A stretch of DNA of 35,820 nucleotides, from positions 1-35,820 of the forward strand of contig NZ_QPJJ01000018.1 in NCBI RefSeq assembly GCF_003337485.1, read 5' to 3'. Source of the DNA: Saliterribacillus persicus (GTDB lineage Bacteria > Bacillota > Bacilli > Bacillales > Amphibacillaceae). A program made the position numbers and the translations under genes. Under the pieces are notes generated by a model. It was not told the origin of the DNA and ran no database searches. It saw only the letters and a program-made list of their open reading frames with translations. The stretch's first letter is position 1. Every line of letters begins with the position of its first letter. This document shows, piece after piece, positions 1-6,789 of the stretch.

Positions 1-95
1 ATACTTCCCCCTAATATGTCATTAGGGTTATTTTCTATCAAAAGTGGCTCAGTTTTCAATTGCTATGGTGGCTCACTTTTAAATTACCATATACA
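1..95. mobile_element. terminal end of an IS21-family-like insertion sequence
   Basis: The first 95 bases carry two copies of a short subterminal repeat (TGGCTCAGTTTT near 46 and TGGCTCACTTTT near 68) and finish in ATATACA at 95, the usual CA dinucleotide of IS21-type ends. Multiple subterminal repeats are known for this family. The boundary is supported internally: the similarity between the broken DUF1232 copy here and the decayed copy near 3451 begins exactly at base 96 (TTAATTCAA). The istA/istB genes would lie to the left, outside the window. The family assignment is by recognition of the end sequence only. Confidence 0.6.
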
Positions 96-215
96 TTAAT
101 TCAAGTAGCTTTATATGTGGATGATGAAATTAAAGTGAAAGCTAAAAATAAACTAAAAGATTTATTCGGCGAGAATATAGATACAACGGAGATTGATAAT
201 AAACTAGGTAGATAA
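96..215 (+). pseudogene. 3' fragment of a YkvA-like DUF1232 membrane protein gene
   Basis: From base 102 an open frame of 38 codons without a start encodes a charged, lysine-rich tail ending in KLKDLFGEN...NKLGR and a stop at 213-215. This resembles the C-terminal tail of DUF1232 (YkvA-type) proteins, whose membrane part should precede it. The upstream part is replaced by the insertion-sequence end at 95, so the gene is disrupted. A more complete but decayed paralogue at 3265-3551 still shows the diagnostic GALGYFILPLDVIP core. That is what allows this fragment to be named. Confidence 0.65.
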
Positions 216-228
216 TAAGGATATGATG

Positions 229-270
229 AGTCTGTTTCCCAAGGTTTTAGGAAACAGACTTTATTTTTTT
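229..270 (+). terminator. rho-independent terminator between DUF1232 fragment and cwlJ
   Basis: An 11-bp perfect stem (229-239 with 250-260, arm AGTCTGTTTCC) has a 10-nt loop and is followed by a T-rich tract at 261-270. It follows the DUF1232 fragment directly. A degraded version of the same hairpin sits at the equivalent place in the second copy (about 3563-3597). Bases 271-402 hold nothing else recognisable. Confidence 0.85.
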
Positions 271-402
271 TTGAATTTTTGGTAAGAACTTTATCGATTT
301 ATTAGAGGGTAGATACAAGGAGAATTAAACGAATCACAACCAGCTGTATAATTTAAAACTTTAACTTATTGGGAGCCGTATAAATGCATAAGATAGTTGT
401 TA

Positions 403-840
403 TTATCTATAAGCACTATCACATGTGTTAGCCACTGGTTCATAATAACAATGCTGTTTATATTGGCCGGTGAATGGTTGACCGTACCACGTTGGAGGAC
501 ATGGACCATAAGGATTAAAGTACCAAAGCGAATACTTAGAAGGATGTTGTCTCCAATATTTTACAAGTTTTCTCGCTAAATCCCTTTCTAAATCTCTTGC
601 TGGATTGTAAAATAAATTACCTTTTTGTACTGCTTCAAAAGAATAATTTCCACCTTGAGTTTGAAAAATCACATCACGTATGGACCTGACATCCCTAAAA
701 TCTAAACAATCAGCTACTGCTCGATTTACAATGGTATTCCCAACCATAAGCATCCCTAGTTTTCCTTCTCCTTCAGCTTCTGCTCTTATCATTCTTGCTA
801 TTAAATCAATATCATTGCTGTTATATTGCACTCTTCCCAT
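403..840 (-). CDS. cwlJ: spore cortex-lytic cell wall hydrolase CwlJ
   Basis: This 145-residue protein has no signal peptide and matches CwlJ of Bacillus in length (about 142 residues) and along its whole sequence. It has the RAEAEGEGK motif with the putative catalytic glutamate, GNTIVNR, a KYSLWYFNP block, and a cysteine-containing C-terminal half. CwlJ is the SleB/CwlJ-family (Hydrolase_2) enzyme placed in the spore coat. It works with GerQ and degrades cortex peptidoglycan during germination, for example with Ca-dipicolinate. The start at 840 is preferred over GTG 849 because GAGGTG lies 5 nt upstream of the ATG. The gene stands alone and convergent to the DUF1232 fragment. A decayed duplicate lies at 3746-3921. 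SleB-like hydrolases of other roles exist, but the short soluble form favours CwlJ. Confidence 0.9.
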   Translation of the reverse strand: MGRVQYNSNDIDLIARMIRAEAEGEGKLGMLMVGNTIVNRAVADCLDFRDVRSIRDVIFQTQGGNYSFEAVQKGNLFYNPARDLERDLARKLVKYWRQHPSKYSLWYFNPYGPCPPTWYGQPFTGQYKQHCYYEPVANTCDSAYR

Positions 841-964
841 GATTATCACCTCTATAATAATTGTATGAAAGAATCTTTTAGAAATGTTAGCTTTTCGTAA
901 TTTTGTCTAGTCGGTGTTTAAAAACACTCAAGTTGACTTCCTAACGAACACATGATAAACTCAT

Positions 965-993
965 TTCAATTAAAGACATAAAGTGTCTATAAT
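965..993 (+). promoter_or_regulatory. promoter and likely Rrf2 operator of the redox operon
   Basis: A perfect -10 hexamer TATAAT (988-993) has a weak -35 at 965-970 (TTCAAT) at 17-nt spacing. An inverted repeat AGACA-N5-TGTCT (974-988) occupies the spacer and touches the -10. This is a typical place for an autoregulatory Rrf2 repressor. A near-copy, AGATA-N5-TGTCT, lies at 3010-3024. Assignment of the site to the Rrf2 protein encoded just downstream is inference. Confidence 0.6.
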
Positions 994-1018
994 ATCTTTT
1001 TATATAAGGAGGTTAGGA

Positions 1019-1423
1019 ATGAGATATTCAAACGCGACAAACTATGCCCTGCATACAATAGTTCATTTAATGTTACAGCCTGGGGGGAGTTCGATGGGAG
1101 TGCAGGAGTTAGCAGAAATGCAGAATCTTTCCCCGACTTATCTATCTAAGATATTAACCAAACTTACGAAAGCTGGTTTAATTGAGTCGACACCTGGTGC
1201 GAAGGGAGGCTATAAAATATCTAGAAGAAAAGATGAAATAACCTTTTTGGATGTTATTAACGCGACTGAAGGAGATACTAGTTTATTTGACTGCTCTATT
1301 CATCATGAAGGCTGCTTGATTGAGAATGTCATGACGCAAGCAGAGGAAAATATGAAAAATGAACTAGAATCAAAGCTATTGATTGATATTGCCAAAGAGG
1401 CAGGATCCAAACAAAAAGATTAA
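1019..1423 (+). CDS. Rrf2 family transcriptional regulator (YwnA-like)
   Basis: A 134-residue winged-helix protein begins MRYSNATNYALH, as Rrf2 proteins do. The recognition helix region LSPTYLSKILTKL is followed by the wing GAKGGYKISR. Only two cysteines are present, in FDCSIHHEGC (a C-X6-C pair next to two histidines), rather than the three-cysteine cluster of IscR. A thiol or oxidant sensor is therefore more likely than a 2Fe-2S sensor. The ATG at 1019 is chosen because AAGGAGG (1006-1012) precedes it; an earlier in-frame start at 983 would lie inside the promoter. It heads an operon with a dithiol flavoprotein and a methyltransferase, and probably represses it through the dyad at 974-988. 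Confidence 0.85.
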   Translation: MRYSNATNYALHTIVHLMLQPGGSSMGVQELAEMQNLSPTYLSKILTKLTKAGLIESTPGAKGGYKISRRKDEITFLDVINATEGDTSLFDCSIHHEGCLIENVMTQAEENMKNELESKLLIDIAKEAGSKQKD

Positions 1424-1456
1424 AAAGCTAAATTTAAATTTAAAGGAGTGAACAAT

Positions 1457-2359
1457 TTGATATTAGACTGCGCTGTGATTGGCGGAGGCCCCGCCGGACT
1501 GAATGCTGCATTAGTACTTGGAAGGTCAAGGCGTAAAACTATACTTTTTGATGACAATAAACCGAGAAATGCGGTGACTTCTGAGTCTCATGGATTTATC
1601 ACAAGGGATGGCATACATCCGCAAGAATTCAAAAGGGTTGCCCAGGATGAATTAAACAGGTACCCGGATGTAAGGACCGAAAAGCAACGGGTGCATCGTA
1701 TTACTAAAGAAAACAACGTCTTCCAGGTGGAGACAGAGAATGGGAGAGTATATAGTGCGAAAAAGATTATTCTCGCAACCGGTTTTAAGGAAGTGCTTCC
1801 TGATATACCAAGGGTAAAGGAGTTCTATGGCAAGAGCCTGTTCAGCTGTCCTTTCTGTGATGGGTGGGAATTAAGAGATCGTCCGCTGGCAGTGATCACA
1901 GATGATGAAAAGGCATTTCATATGGCGAAAATGGTATCCAACTGGACGAACGATTTAATTATTTTTACAAACGGAAGTAAATTACTTTCACCCGAAGAAC
2001 AAGAGTTGCTCAAAAGCAAAGACATCAGCATTAATGAAAAGAAGATCGCTGCTTTGATAGGCGAAGAGGGAATGCTGAGTAAAATACGATTTGAGGATGA
2101 AACAGAAGTGCTCCGTGAGGGAGGTTTTATTACGGCGGAATGGAAACAGGCCGCTTCTTTTGATTCTTCACTCGAATATACATTAAACGAGCAGGGAGGG
2201 ATTGAAACTGACAGCTTCAAACGCACGAATATGGAAGGTGTATTTGCTTGCGGAGATACGCGAATTGCCGGTCCCTCCCAACTAATTATTGCTGCGGGGG
2301 AAGGGAGTATGGCTGCCATGGCTGTAAATGCAGCACTGATAGAAGAAAAGTTTAACTAG
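1457..2359 (+). CDS. thioredoxin reductase-like NAD(P)/FAD-dependent oxidoreductase
   Basis: This 300-residue flavoprotein has an N-terminal FAD dinucleotide-binding motif (GGGPAG, about residues 9-14), a second ATGFKEVLPD motif, the redox-active pair in CPFCDG, and a C-terminal FAD motif with CGDTR...GPSQLIIAAGEG. The layout is that of low-molecular-weight thioredoxin reductases and the related GliT-like dithiol oxidases. CPFCDG instead of the classical CATCDG suggests it is not the housekeeping TrxB. The TTG start at 1457 is preferred, since AAAGGAG at 1442-1448 overlaps the alternative GTG at 1448 but is 8 nt from the TTG. It lies 33 bp after the Rrf2 gene, so it is probably co-transcribed and induced by redox or electrophile stress. 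The natural substrate is unknown. Confidence 0.85.
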   Translation: MILDCAVIGGGPAGLNAALVLGRSRRKTILFDDNKPRNAVTSESHGFITRDGIHPQEFKRVAQDELNRYPDVRTEKQRVHRITKENNVFQVETENGRVYSAKKIILATGFKEVLPDIPRVKEFYGKSLFSCPFCDGWELRDRPLAVITDDEKAFHMAKMVSNWTNDLIIFTNGSKLLSPEEQELLKSKDISINEKKIAALIGEEGMLSKIRFEDETEVLREGGFITAEWKQAASFDSSLEYTLNEQGGIETDSFKRTNMEGVFACGDTRIAGPSQLIIAAGEGSMAAMAVNAALIEEKFN

Positions 2360-2404
2360 GAGAAACGGCACGCCTAAATAGCTACTTAAAAAAGGAGGAT
2401 CTAT

Positions 2405-2985
2405 ATGGATCACTCACATTGTAAGCACAGTAAAGGGAAAGTTTCCTATTTAGAAAGTCCCGAACGAAGAAAAGAATTCTCCCCAGAACAGCTACTAAAC
2501 ATGATTCCTCTAAAAGAAACAGACAACGTCTTAGACTTTGGTGCTGGAACAGGTTATTTTACCATACCTATGGCGGAAAAAACTAAGGGCAATGTGTACG
2601 CGTTGGATATCGACGCCGCCATGTTGGAAAATTGGAAAAAATAAATGAGAAAGCATTGGAGAGGCAAGTCACGAATATTGTTCCGATACAGGGAAGTATA
2701 GAGGCACTTCCTTTACCTGATGGCTCAATCGATATTGTCATTGCTTCTCTGGTTCTACATGAAATTCAGCCGCTGACACCACTGTTACAGCAAATGAAAT
2801 ATACACTAAAAAATAAAGGCTATCTAATCTGTTTGGAACTTGAAGCAAAAGGAAGTTCTGAGAAGGCACCAAGAATTACGCTGGAAAAAATGGAGCAGGA
2901 AATGAAAGAAGCGGGATTCAAGGTAACAGAAAAATACTTCCCAGCGAAATCTCTATACATGCTCATTGCGCAGAAGACGGATTAA
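2405..2985 (+). pseudogene. class I SAM-dependent methyltransferase, frameshifted
   Basis: Two overlapping frames together make one class I methyltransferase of about 193 residues. Frame one (2405-2644) carries the SAM-binding motif VLDFGAGTGYFT and the acidic motif VYALDID, then runs into WKK-stop. Frame two, entered near 2632, continues with the motif IEALPLPDGSIDIVIASLVLHEI and the C-terminal strands. Loss of one base near 2631 (where AATTTGGAAA would restore the frame) explains the break. It could be a real mutation or a sequencing indel. An AAAGGAGG site sits just before the ATG at 2405. The gene is 45 bp after the flavoprotein and probably the third member of the Rrf2 operon; its substrate is unknown. 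Confidence 0.85.
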
Positions 2986-3009
2986 CCGATTAATTTTTTG
3001 TTTAATTAA

Positions 3010-3178
3010 AGATATTAAGTGTCTATAAAGTGTTTAATTGAATTTCCTATATAGTATCTATAGGAATGGCACTAAAGGAAAACTATTTTAACCCAAATGT
3101 ATTAGAAAAGATGGTCTTTATGTTTAGAAAAACACAGTATCAACCTATTGTGGGCGAAAAGAGTGCACCTCGTAGGCG
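3010..3178 (+). other. second Rrf2-like dyad followed by an unidentified short reading frame
   Basis: AGATA-N5-TGTCT at 3010-3024 closely repeats the operator-like dyad at 974-988, including neighbouring TTAATTAAAGA and TCTATAA. A second inverted repeat, TTCCTATA-N7-TATAGGAA, spans 3044-3066. From ATG 3066 about 37 codons are open before the terminator hairpin at 3179. The encoded MALKENYFNPNVLEKM... is not recognised and has no good ribosome binding site. It may be the 5' remnant of another gene of the regulon that was lost by deletion. Confidence 0.4.
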
Positions 3179-3231
3179 ATTGGCAGGTGTGAATCCGATA
3201 TTGAGGCGGACTCACACCTGCCAATTTTATT
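3179..3231 (+). terminator. rho-independent terminator
   Basis: A 14-bp perfect stem (3179-3192 ATTGGCAGGTGTGA with 3212-3225) has a 19-nt loop and is followed by TTTATTCTTATT. It marks the end of transcription from the Rrf2-like region. It also shows that the frame opened at 3066 is not a long gene. Confidence 0.85.
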
Positions 3232-3264
3232 CTTATTCATTTGATATTATTAGAATCCATCTAT

Positions 3265-3551
3265 TTTTTAATCTCCTTTTTTAAATCCTCAAACGAACAT
3301 AACGATGCGCCGCAATACATCTCCTGTTTCATTAAGCAAAAAAAGTCTTCCATTGGTGGGGCTTTAGGCTATTTTATTTTACCTCTGGATGTTATACCCT
3401 ACTTTGCAGTTGCTGTAGGATATGTTGATTATATTATTCGCTTTAATTCAAATAGTTTTATATGTAGGTGATGGAATTAAAATGTAAACTAAAAGATTTA
3501 TTCGGCGAGAATGTAGATACAACTGAATTTGATAATAAACTAGGTAGATAA
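3265..3551 (+). pseudogene. decayed YkvA-like DUF1232 gene (second copy)
   Basis: The translation contains GGALGYFILPLDVIP followed by VAVGYVDYIIRF, the diagnostic DUF1232 core. The frame then shifts, and the tail KDLFGENVDTTEFDNKLGR reappears in another frame, ending at the stop at 3549-3551. No proper start or ribosome binding site is visible. From about 3452 the sequence parallels 96-215, and the degraded terminator that follows parallels 229-270. It is a paralogous duplicate that has accumulated indels. Confidence 0.75.
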
Positions 3552-3745
3552 TAATGATATTATGAGTCCATTTCCGAAATTTTCGGTAACAGACTTTATT
3601 TCACTATAGGAAAGAAAAATCTTATTGGACTATAGTAAAAGTACAACTGAGGCTTTTACCATAAAGATTTAGCAATAAGACAGGTTTTGCTAATTTGGAA
3701 TTTGTGATAAGAACTTAGACATATAGTGCCTCTTCAAATGCTTGA

Positions 3746-3921
3746 GATTTGTTACTATCTATAAGCAATGTCACATCTATTAGAACTGGTTCATAATAAC
3801 AATGCTATTTATACTGCCTTGCGAATGGTTGACGGAGGACATACACGGTATCGATTAAAGTGCCAAATTGAATACTTAGAATGACACTTCCAGCCATAAG
3901 CATCCCTATACTCATATCAAA
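3746..3921 (-). pseudogene. decayed second copy of cwlJ with internal deletion
   Basis: The stretch parallels the 3' part of cwlJ (from about base 403), for example CTATCTATAAGCA and ACTGGTTCATAATAACAATGCT. It then jumps near 3883-3893 to a block matching cwlJ near 750-765 (CCATAAGCATCCCTA). This indicates an internal deletion of roughly 190 bp or more plus many substitutions. No functional hydrolase can be encoded. Together with 3265-3551 it shows that the whole DUF1232-terminator-cwlJ segment was duplicated, then one copy decayed. Bases 3922-4062 show nothing else supportable. Confidence 0.75.
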
Positions 3922-4062
3922 CAAGATAAGCTTTTGTGATTTTAAACTTAATGAGGAGAAAATCGTATAGCACATAGAGGACCTATTTTTCGCCAAAATA
4001 AATGGAATATTATGTTATTGTTGAACTAGAGGGATTTTGAGCCAAAGAGGAAGGTGGTTAAT

Positions 4063-4551
4063 ATGAAGGTAGCACTTTTTCATGTAGGTTATTTCATTGC
4101 ACTTTTTTTCCTTTCTGTCCTATCATTTTTCGTATTGCTTGGTGCAGGATTTGCGGGCCATATTAATACATTTGTTTTACTTATTCCTTTTATTTTTAGT
4201 GTCTTGTGGCTCTGTGATTACACTTGGCGAATGCTTAGTACAAATCCAGATAAGATACAGTTGATTTCCGCGAGAAAGAATTGGACGTTTATCAGTATCT
4301 TTCTATCAGGGATTCTGACAGTATATAGTCTATTTCTAACAACTTTAACTCCAGCATCTACAGAAACAGCTCCGTCATGGATATTTCTTGGTACCCCCAT
4401 TATGCTACTTCTTATTTGGTATTGGCTGCTTTATAGATATATAAAGCACAAAAATAATTATATCCAGTGGATGTTGCGTGTGATTTTGTTGATTCTGTCC
4501 TTACTATATGCGTATGAAATTTTTACGTATTATATTGTGAATACATTATAA
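4063..4551 (+). CDS. hypothetical multi-pass membrane protein
   Basis: This 162-residue, very hydrophobic protein has about five likely membrane segments (roughly residues 8-28, 35-50, 75-95, 105-125 and 137-158), separated by short polar loops such as STNPDKIQ and YRYIKHKNN. The ATG at 4063 is chosen because AGGAAGGTGG ends just upstream; an in-frame GTG at 4054 overlaps that site. No conserved enzyme motif is visible and the family is not recognised. It lies between decayed cwlJ and a truncated TraB/GumN gene with no obvious functional partner. Confidence 0.7.
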   Translation: MKVALFHVGYFIALFFLSVLSFFVLLGAGFAGHINTFVLLIPFIFSVLWLCDYTWRMLSTNPDKIQLISARKNWTFISIFLSGILTVYSLFLTTLTPASTETAPSWIFLGTPIMLLLIWYWLLYRYIKHKNNYIQWMLRVILLILSLLYAYEIFTYYIVNTL

Positions 4552-4693
4552 TCGCTCCAGCTGTTCACTTCTCTTTTACAACGAGTTTTTAGGGGTTTGA
4601 GTGGCTGCGGTAAGATAACCCTTTTCCTCCATAAGCTCCTATTTCTCTGTTTAATTGCTTCATTCTCTCAGATATATTTGAAAAGAAATAACG

Positions 4694-5218
4694 TTGGAGG
4701 ATTATGATGAGTTTCAGCCGTGGTTTATAGGAACTATATTAAACGAATTGGGTAATCAAGGAAGCGAGTTGGCACCAGAATATGGCGTTGATTTATATTT
4801 TCTCAAATGTTCATTAGAGGACAATAAAGAAATCATTGAATTAGAAACCATTGAAATGCAATATGACGTGTTAAGTGGCTATAGTATGGAAACGCAAGTT
4901 CAAATGTTGGAAGGTACAATAGAGGGATTTGAGGATATTGGAAGTTCATTAAACCAGTTGGGATATAGTTGGATTCATAATGATACGGATGGTCTTGTGG
5001 ATCAGCTATCAGAAGGTCTTGGAAGTTTTGATGCAGAGTATCAACAAAAACTAAATGATAACCGTAACGTCAATATGGCGAACAAGCTTGATGAAATCCT
5101 ACAAAGGGATGATGGGCAGACCTACTTTGTTATCATCGGTTCAGCTCATGTTGTGATTGATCCAAGTGTACCAAGTGAGCTTGAAGAGAAAGGGTATAAA
5201 ATCGAACGAATTTATTAA
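4694..5218 (+). pseudogene. N-terminally truncated TraB/GumN family protein
   Basis: The 174 residues match the C-terminal two thirds of TraB/GumN (Tiki-related) proteins. They have the PEYGVDLYFLK block, the ELETIEMQYDVLS segment, and the closing VIIGSAHVV with the conserved histidine. Full members are near 280-300 residues with a signal peptide and an N-terminal histidine motif; both are missing here. The frame opens at a TTG without a ribosome binding site, and a stop lies in frame just upstream. It therefore looks like a 5'-deleted relic rather than a working gene. Bases 4552-4693 contain no recognisable start of the gene. Confidence 0.7.
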
Positions 5219-5275
5219 AAGGATTGAACTACTCCATTCGGATATTATTACTCAAGTAGTAGGGTCCCTACTAGA

Positions 5276-5316
5276 AAAAGCTTATCTTCCAATTTAGGAA
5301 GATAAGCTTTTAATTA
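5276..5316. terminator. bidirectional rho-independent terminator
   Basis: A 15-bp perfect stem (5276-5290 with 5297-5311, AAAAGCTTATCTTCC) has a 6-nt loop. It has a T run on one strand and an A run on the other, so it can serve both the forward TraB/GumN fragment and the reverse MarR gene. A smaller hairpin, TAGTAGGG-CCCTACTA, lies just before it at about 5256-5272. Confidence 0.85.
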
Positions 5317-5359
5317 CCTAACATCTAAGCACATCAGCGTAATTAGAGTGGTTGGGGTC

Positions 5360-5812
5360 TCAAGTTGATGAAGACTTTGTTTTTGTTTTTTCTGCCAGAC
5401 TAGTAATCGACTCAATGTCTTTTTCTGTTAATAAATTTAAAAAATGCTCACGTATTGCCAATGAAACGACAGGGCGAGCGTCATCTAATATCGATTTTCC
5501 CACCGAAGTAATGATGACCTGAACTCCTCTTTCAGTTTCTATTGGTTCCCTTAAAACAAGTCCACGTTTTTCCATCCTCGTTAAATGATGAGATAATCGA
5601 CTCTTTGTCCAATCCATCAAGTCTGCTAATTCTTGTTGGCGAAGTTTACCCTTTCCATAAAGATCCAACCGATCTAATATACCAAAGTCTCCCTCTGATA
5701 GGCCAGTTTTCTCCGACATGTCTTTTACTACGCTACCAAAAATATTCTTATAAGAGCCTTTCCATCTATGCCATAGTTGCATTTCTTCTTCACTTATCAT
5801 TTTTTTTTCCAT
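5360..5812 (-). CDS. MarR family transcriptional regulator
   Basis: A 150-residue winged-helix protein has the MarR core LRQQELADLMDWTKSRLSHH (helix-turn-helix, about residues 58-77), followed by LTRMEKRGLVLRE and the wing ETERGVQVIIT. It is divergent from an SDR gene. The intervening region holds two palindromes of the same design, so it very probably represses itself and the SDR/AKR pair. The ATG at 5812 is the most plausible start. The longer TTG form at 5848 would begin inside the operator, and a second ATG at 5800 is possible. No convincing Shine-Dalgarno precedes any of them, which fits weak expression. The inducer is unknown. Confidence 0.85.
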   Translation of the reverse strand: MEKKMISEEEMQLWHRWKGSYKNIFGSVVKDMSEKTGLSEGDFGILDRLDLYGKGKLRQQELADLMDWTKSRLSHHLTRMEKRGLVLREPIETERGVQVIITSVGKSILDDARPVVSLAIREHFLNLLTEKDIESITSLAEKTKTKSSST

Positions 5813-5828
5813 AAATGAAGTATACCAA

Positions 5829-5884
5829 AGTTGACGTGTCAACTGCAAGGTGGTAGAATTACTTTAAGGTTGATGTGTCAACCT
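5829..5884 (+). promoter_or_regulatory. SDR promoter with two MarR-type operators
   Basis: Two near-perfect palindromes, AGTTGACGTGTCAACT (5829-5844) and AGGTTGATGTGTCAACCT (5867-5884), have centres 39 bp apart. TTGACG (5831-5836) and TAGAAT (5854-5859) with 17-nt spacing form a good promoter toward the SDR gene. The first palindrome therefore covers the -35 and the second begins at the expected transcription start. The layout predicts cooperative repression by the divergently encoded MarR protein. Binding is inferred. Confidence 0.75.
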
Positions 5885-5962
5885 AAATAAATGTAGGGAT
5901 ACGTTAAAGAAGATTTCTCATTTGCGAAAAAAATTGCTACATGTAAAAAAGGAGAGTTAACC

Positions 5963-6715
5963 ATGCATAAAAAACCCGTTGCTTTGGTTACTGGGGCCAA
6001 TAAAGGAATTGGCTTTCAAATCTCAAAAGATCTTGCAATACACGGATTCACTGTCCTTGTTGGATCTCGAAATCTAGAGAAAGGAAAAGAAGCGGCCATT
6101 AGTGTTGGGGAAGACGCTCGAGCTATTCAGCTTGACGTTACGGATCAGCATTCTATCGATGCCGCGGCAGAGCGTATCCGTAGCGAGCTAGGTCGTCTCG
6201 ACGTCCTTATCAACAATGCGGGTATATCGCACGCGGGGGAGACTGGAAGAAAGCTTGAAGAGGTAGGTAAATCAGGGAGGCCAAGTGTTGCATCTATCGA
6301 AGAGGTTCGCACGGTTTTTGAGACGAACGTATTTGGTGTCATTGCTGTCACACAGGCAATGCTACCCCTGCTTCGTAGAGCTCCTGCTGCACGCATTGTA
6401 AATATATCTAGTGGTGCAGGATCGCTAGCACTCAGCGCTGCACCGAGCAATACACATCGTGAAATGTTCGGTGCAGTTTATAGCCCTTCAAAGACTGCTC
6501 TCAATGCTATTACCCTTGCTTTTGCTATTGAACTTGAATCAACAGGGATTAAGGTTAATGCAGTGTGCCCGGGCTTCACTGCAACTGACCTCAACAACTT
6601 TGAAGGAACAGGCACTGTTCAACAGGCAGCACGTCATCCGGTGAAGCTTGCACTGCTCGATGAGAATGGTCCTACAGGCACTTTTTCGAATGAGAGACGT
6701 CAACTTCCTTGGTGA
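5963..6715 (+). CDS. SDR family NAD(P)-dependent oxidoreductase
   Basis: A 250-residue classical short-chain dehydrogenase has TGANKGIG (residues 10-17) for the cofactor, NNAG (84-87), catalytic Ser near 150 (NISSG), and YSPSK with Tyr173 and Lys177. The insert between NNAG and the following helix resembles carbonyl-reductase-like SDRs, and it ends in the usual GPTGTFSNE...W. An AAAAGGAGAG site precedes ATG 5963. The gene sits under a MarR-controlled promoter and 74 bp ahead of an aldo/keto reductase. A role in reducing reactive carbonyls or quinones is likely, but the substrate is unknown. Confidence 0.88.
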   Translation: MHKKPVALVTGANKGIGFQISKDLAIHGFTVLVGSRNLEKGKEAAISVGEDARAIQLDVTDQHSIDAAAERIRSELGRLDVLINNAGISHAGETGRKLEEVGKSGRPSVASIEEVRTVFETNVFGVIAVTQAMLPLLRRAPAARIVNISSGAGSLALSAAPSNTHREMFGAVYSPSKTALNAITLAFAIELESTGIKVNAVCPGFTATDLNNFEGTGTVQQAARHPVKLALLDENGPTGTFSNERRQLPW

Positions 6716-6789
6716 TGATGGGAGTTTCTCGCTGATAAAATAAGGAGAACCCTCCGTACATTAACTATTACAGAAGGAGTGAATTTTAA

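Noticed and set aside
2983-3001. Short ATTAA/TTAAT hairpin with T run after the methyltransferase
   Set aside because: The stem is only five A-T pairs; not convincing as a terminator.
3066-3284. Forward frame of 72 codons
   Set aside because: A strong terminator hairpin lies inside it and no ribosome binding site precedes it, so it is described only as an unidentified remnant.
3805-3996. Minus-strand frame of 63 codons containing GMLMAGSV
   Set aside because: It is a chance frame across the decayed cwlJ copy; the recognisable GMLMVGN-like piece is fused by the deletion to another frame.
4568-4680. Minus-strand short frame MKQLNREIGAYGGKGLSYR
   Set aside because: Only 24 codons, no family match; possibly a fragment but unsupported.
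6145-6450. Minus-strand frame of 101 codons inside the SDR gene
   Set aside because: Shadow of the SDR coding sequence, which has all catalytic motifs on the plus strand.
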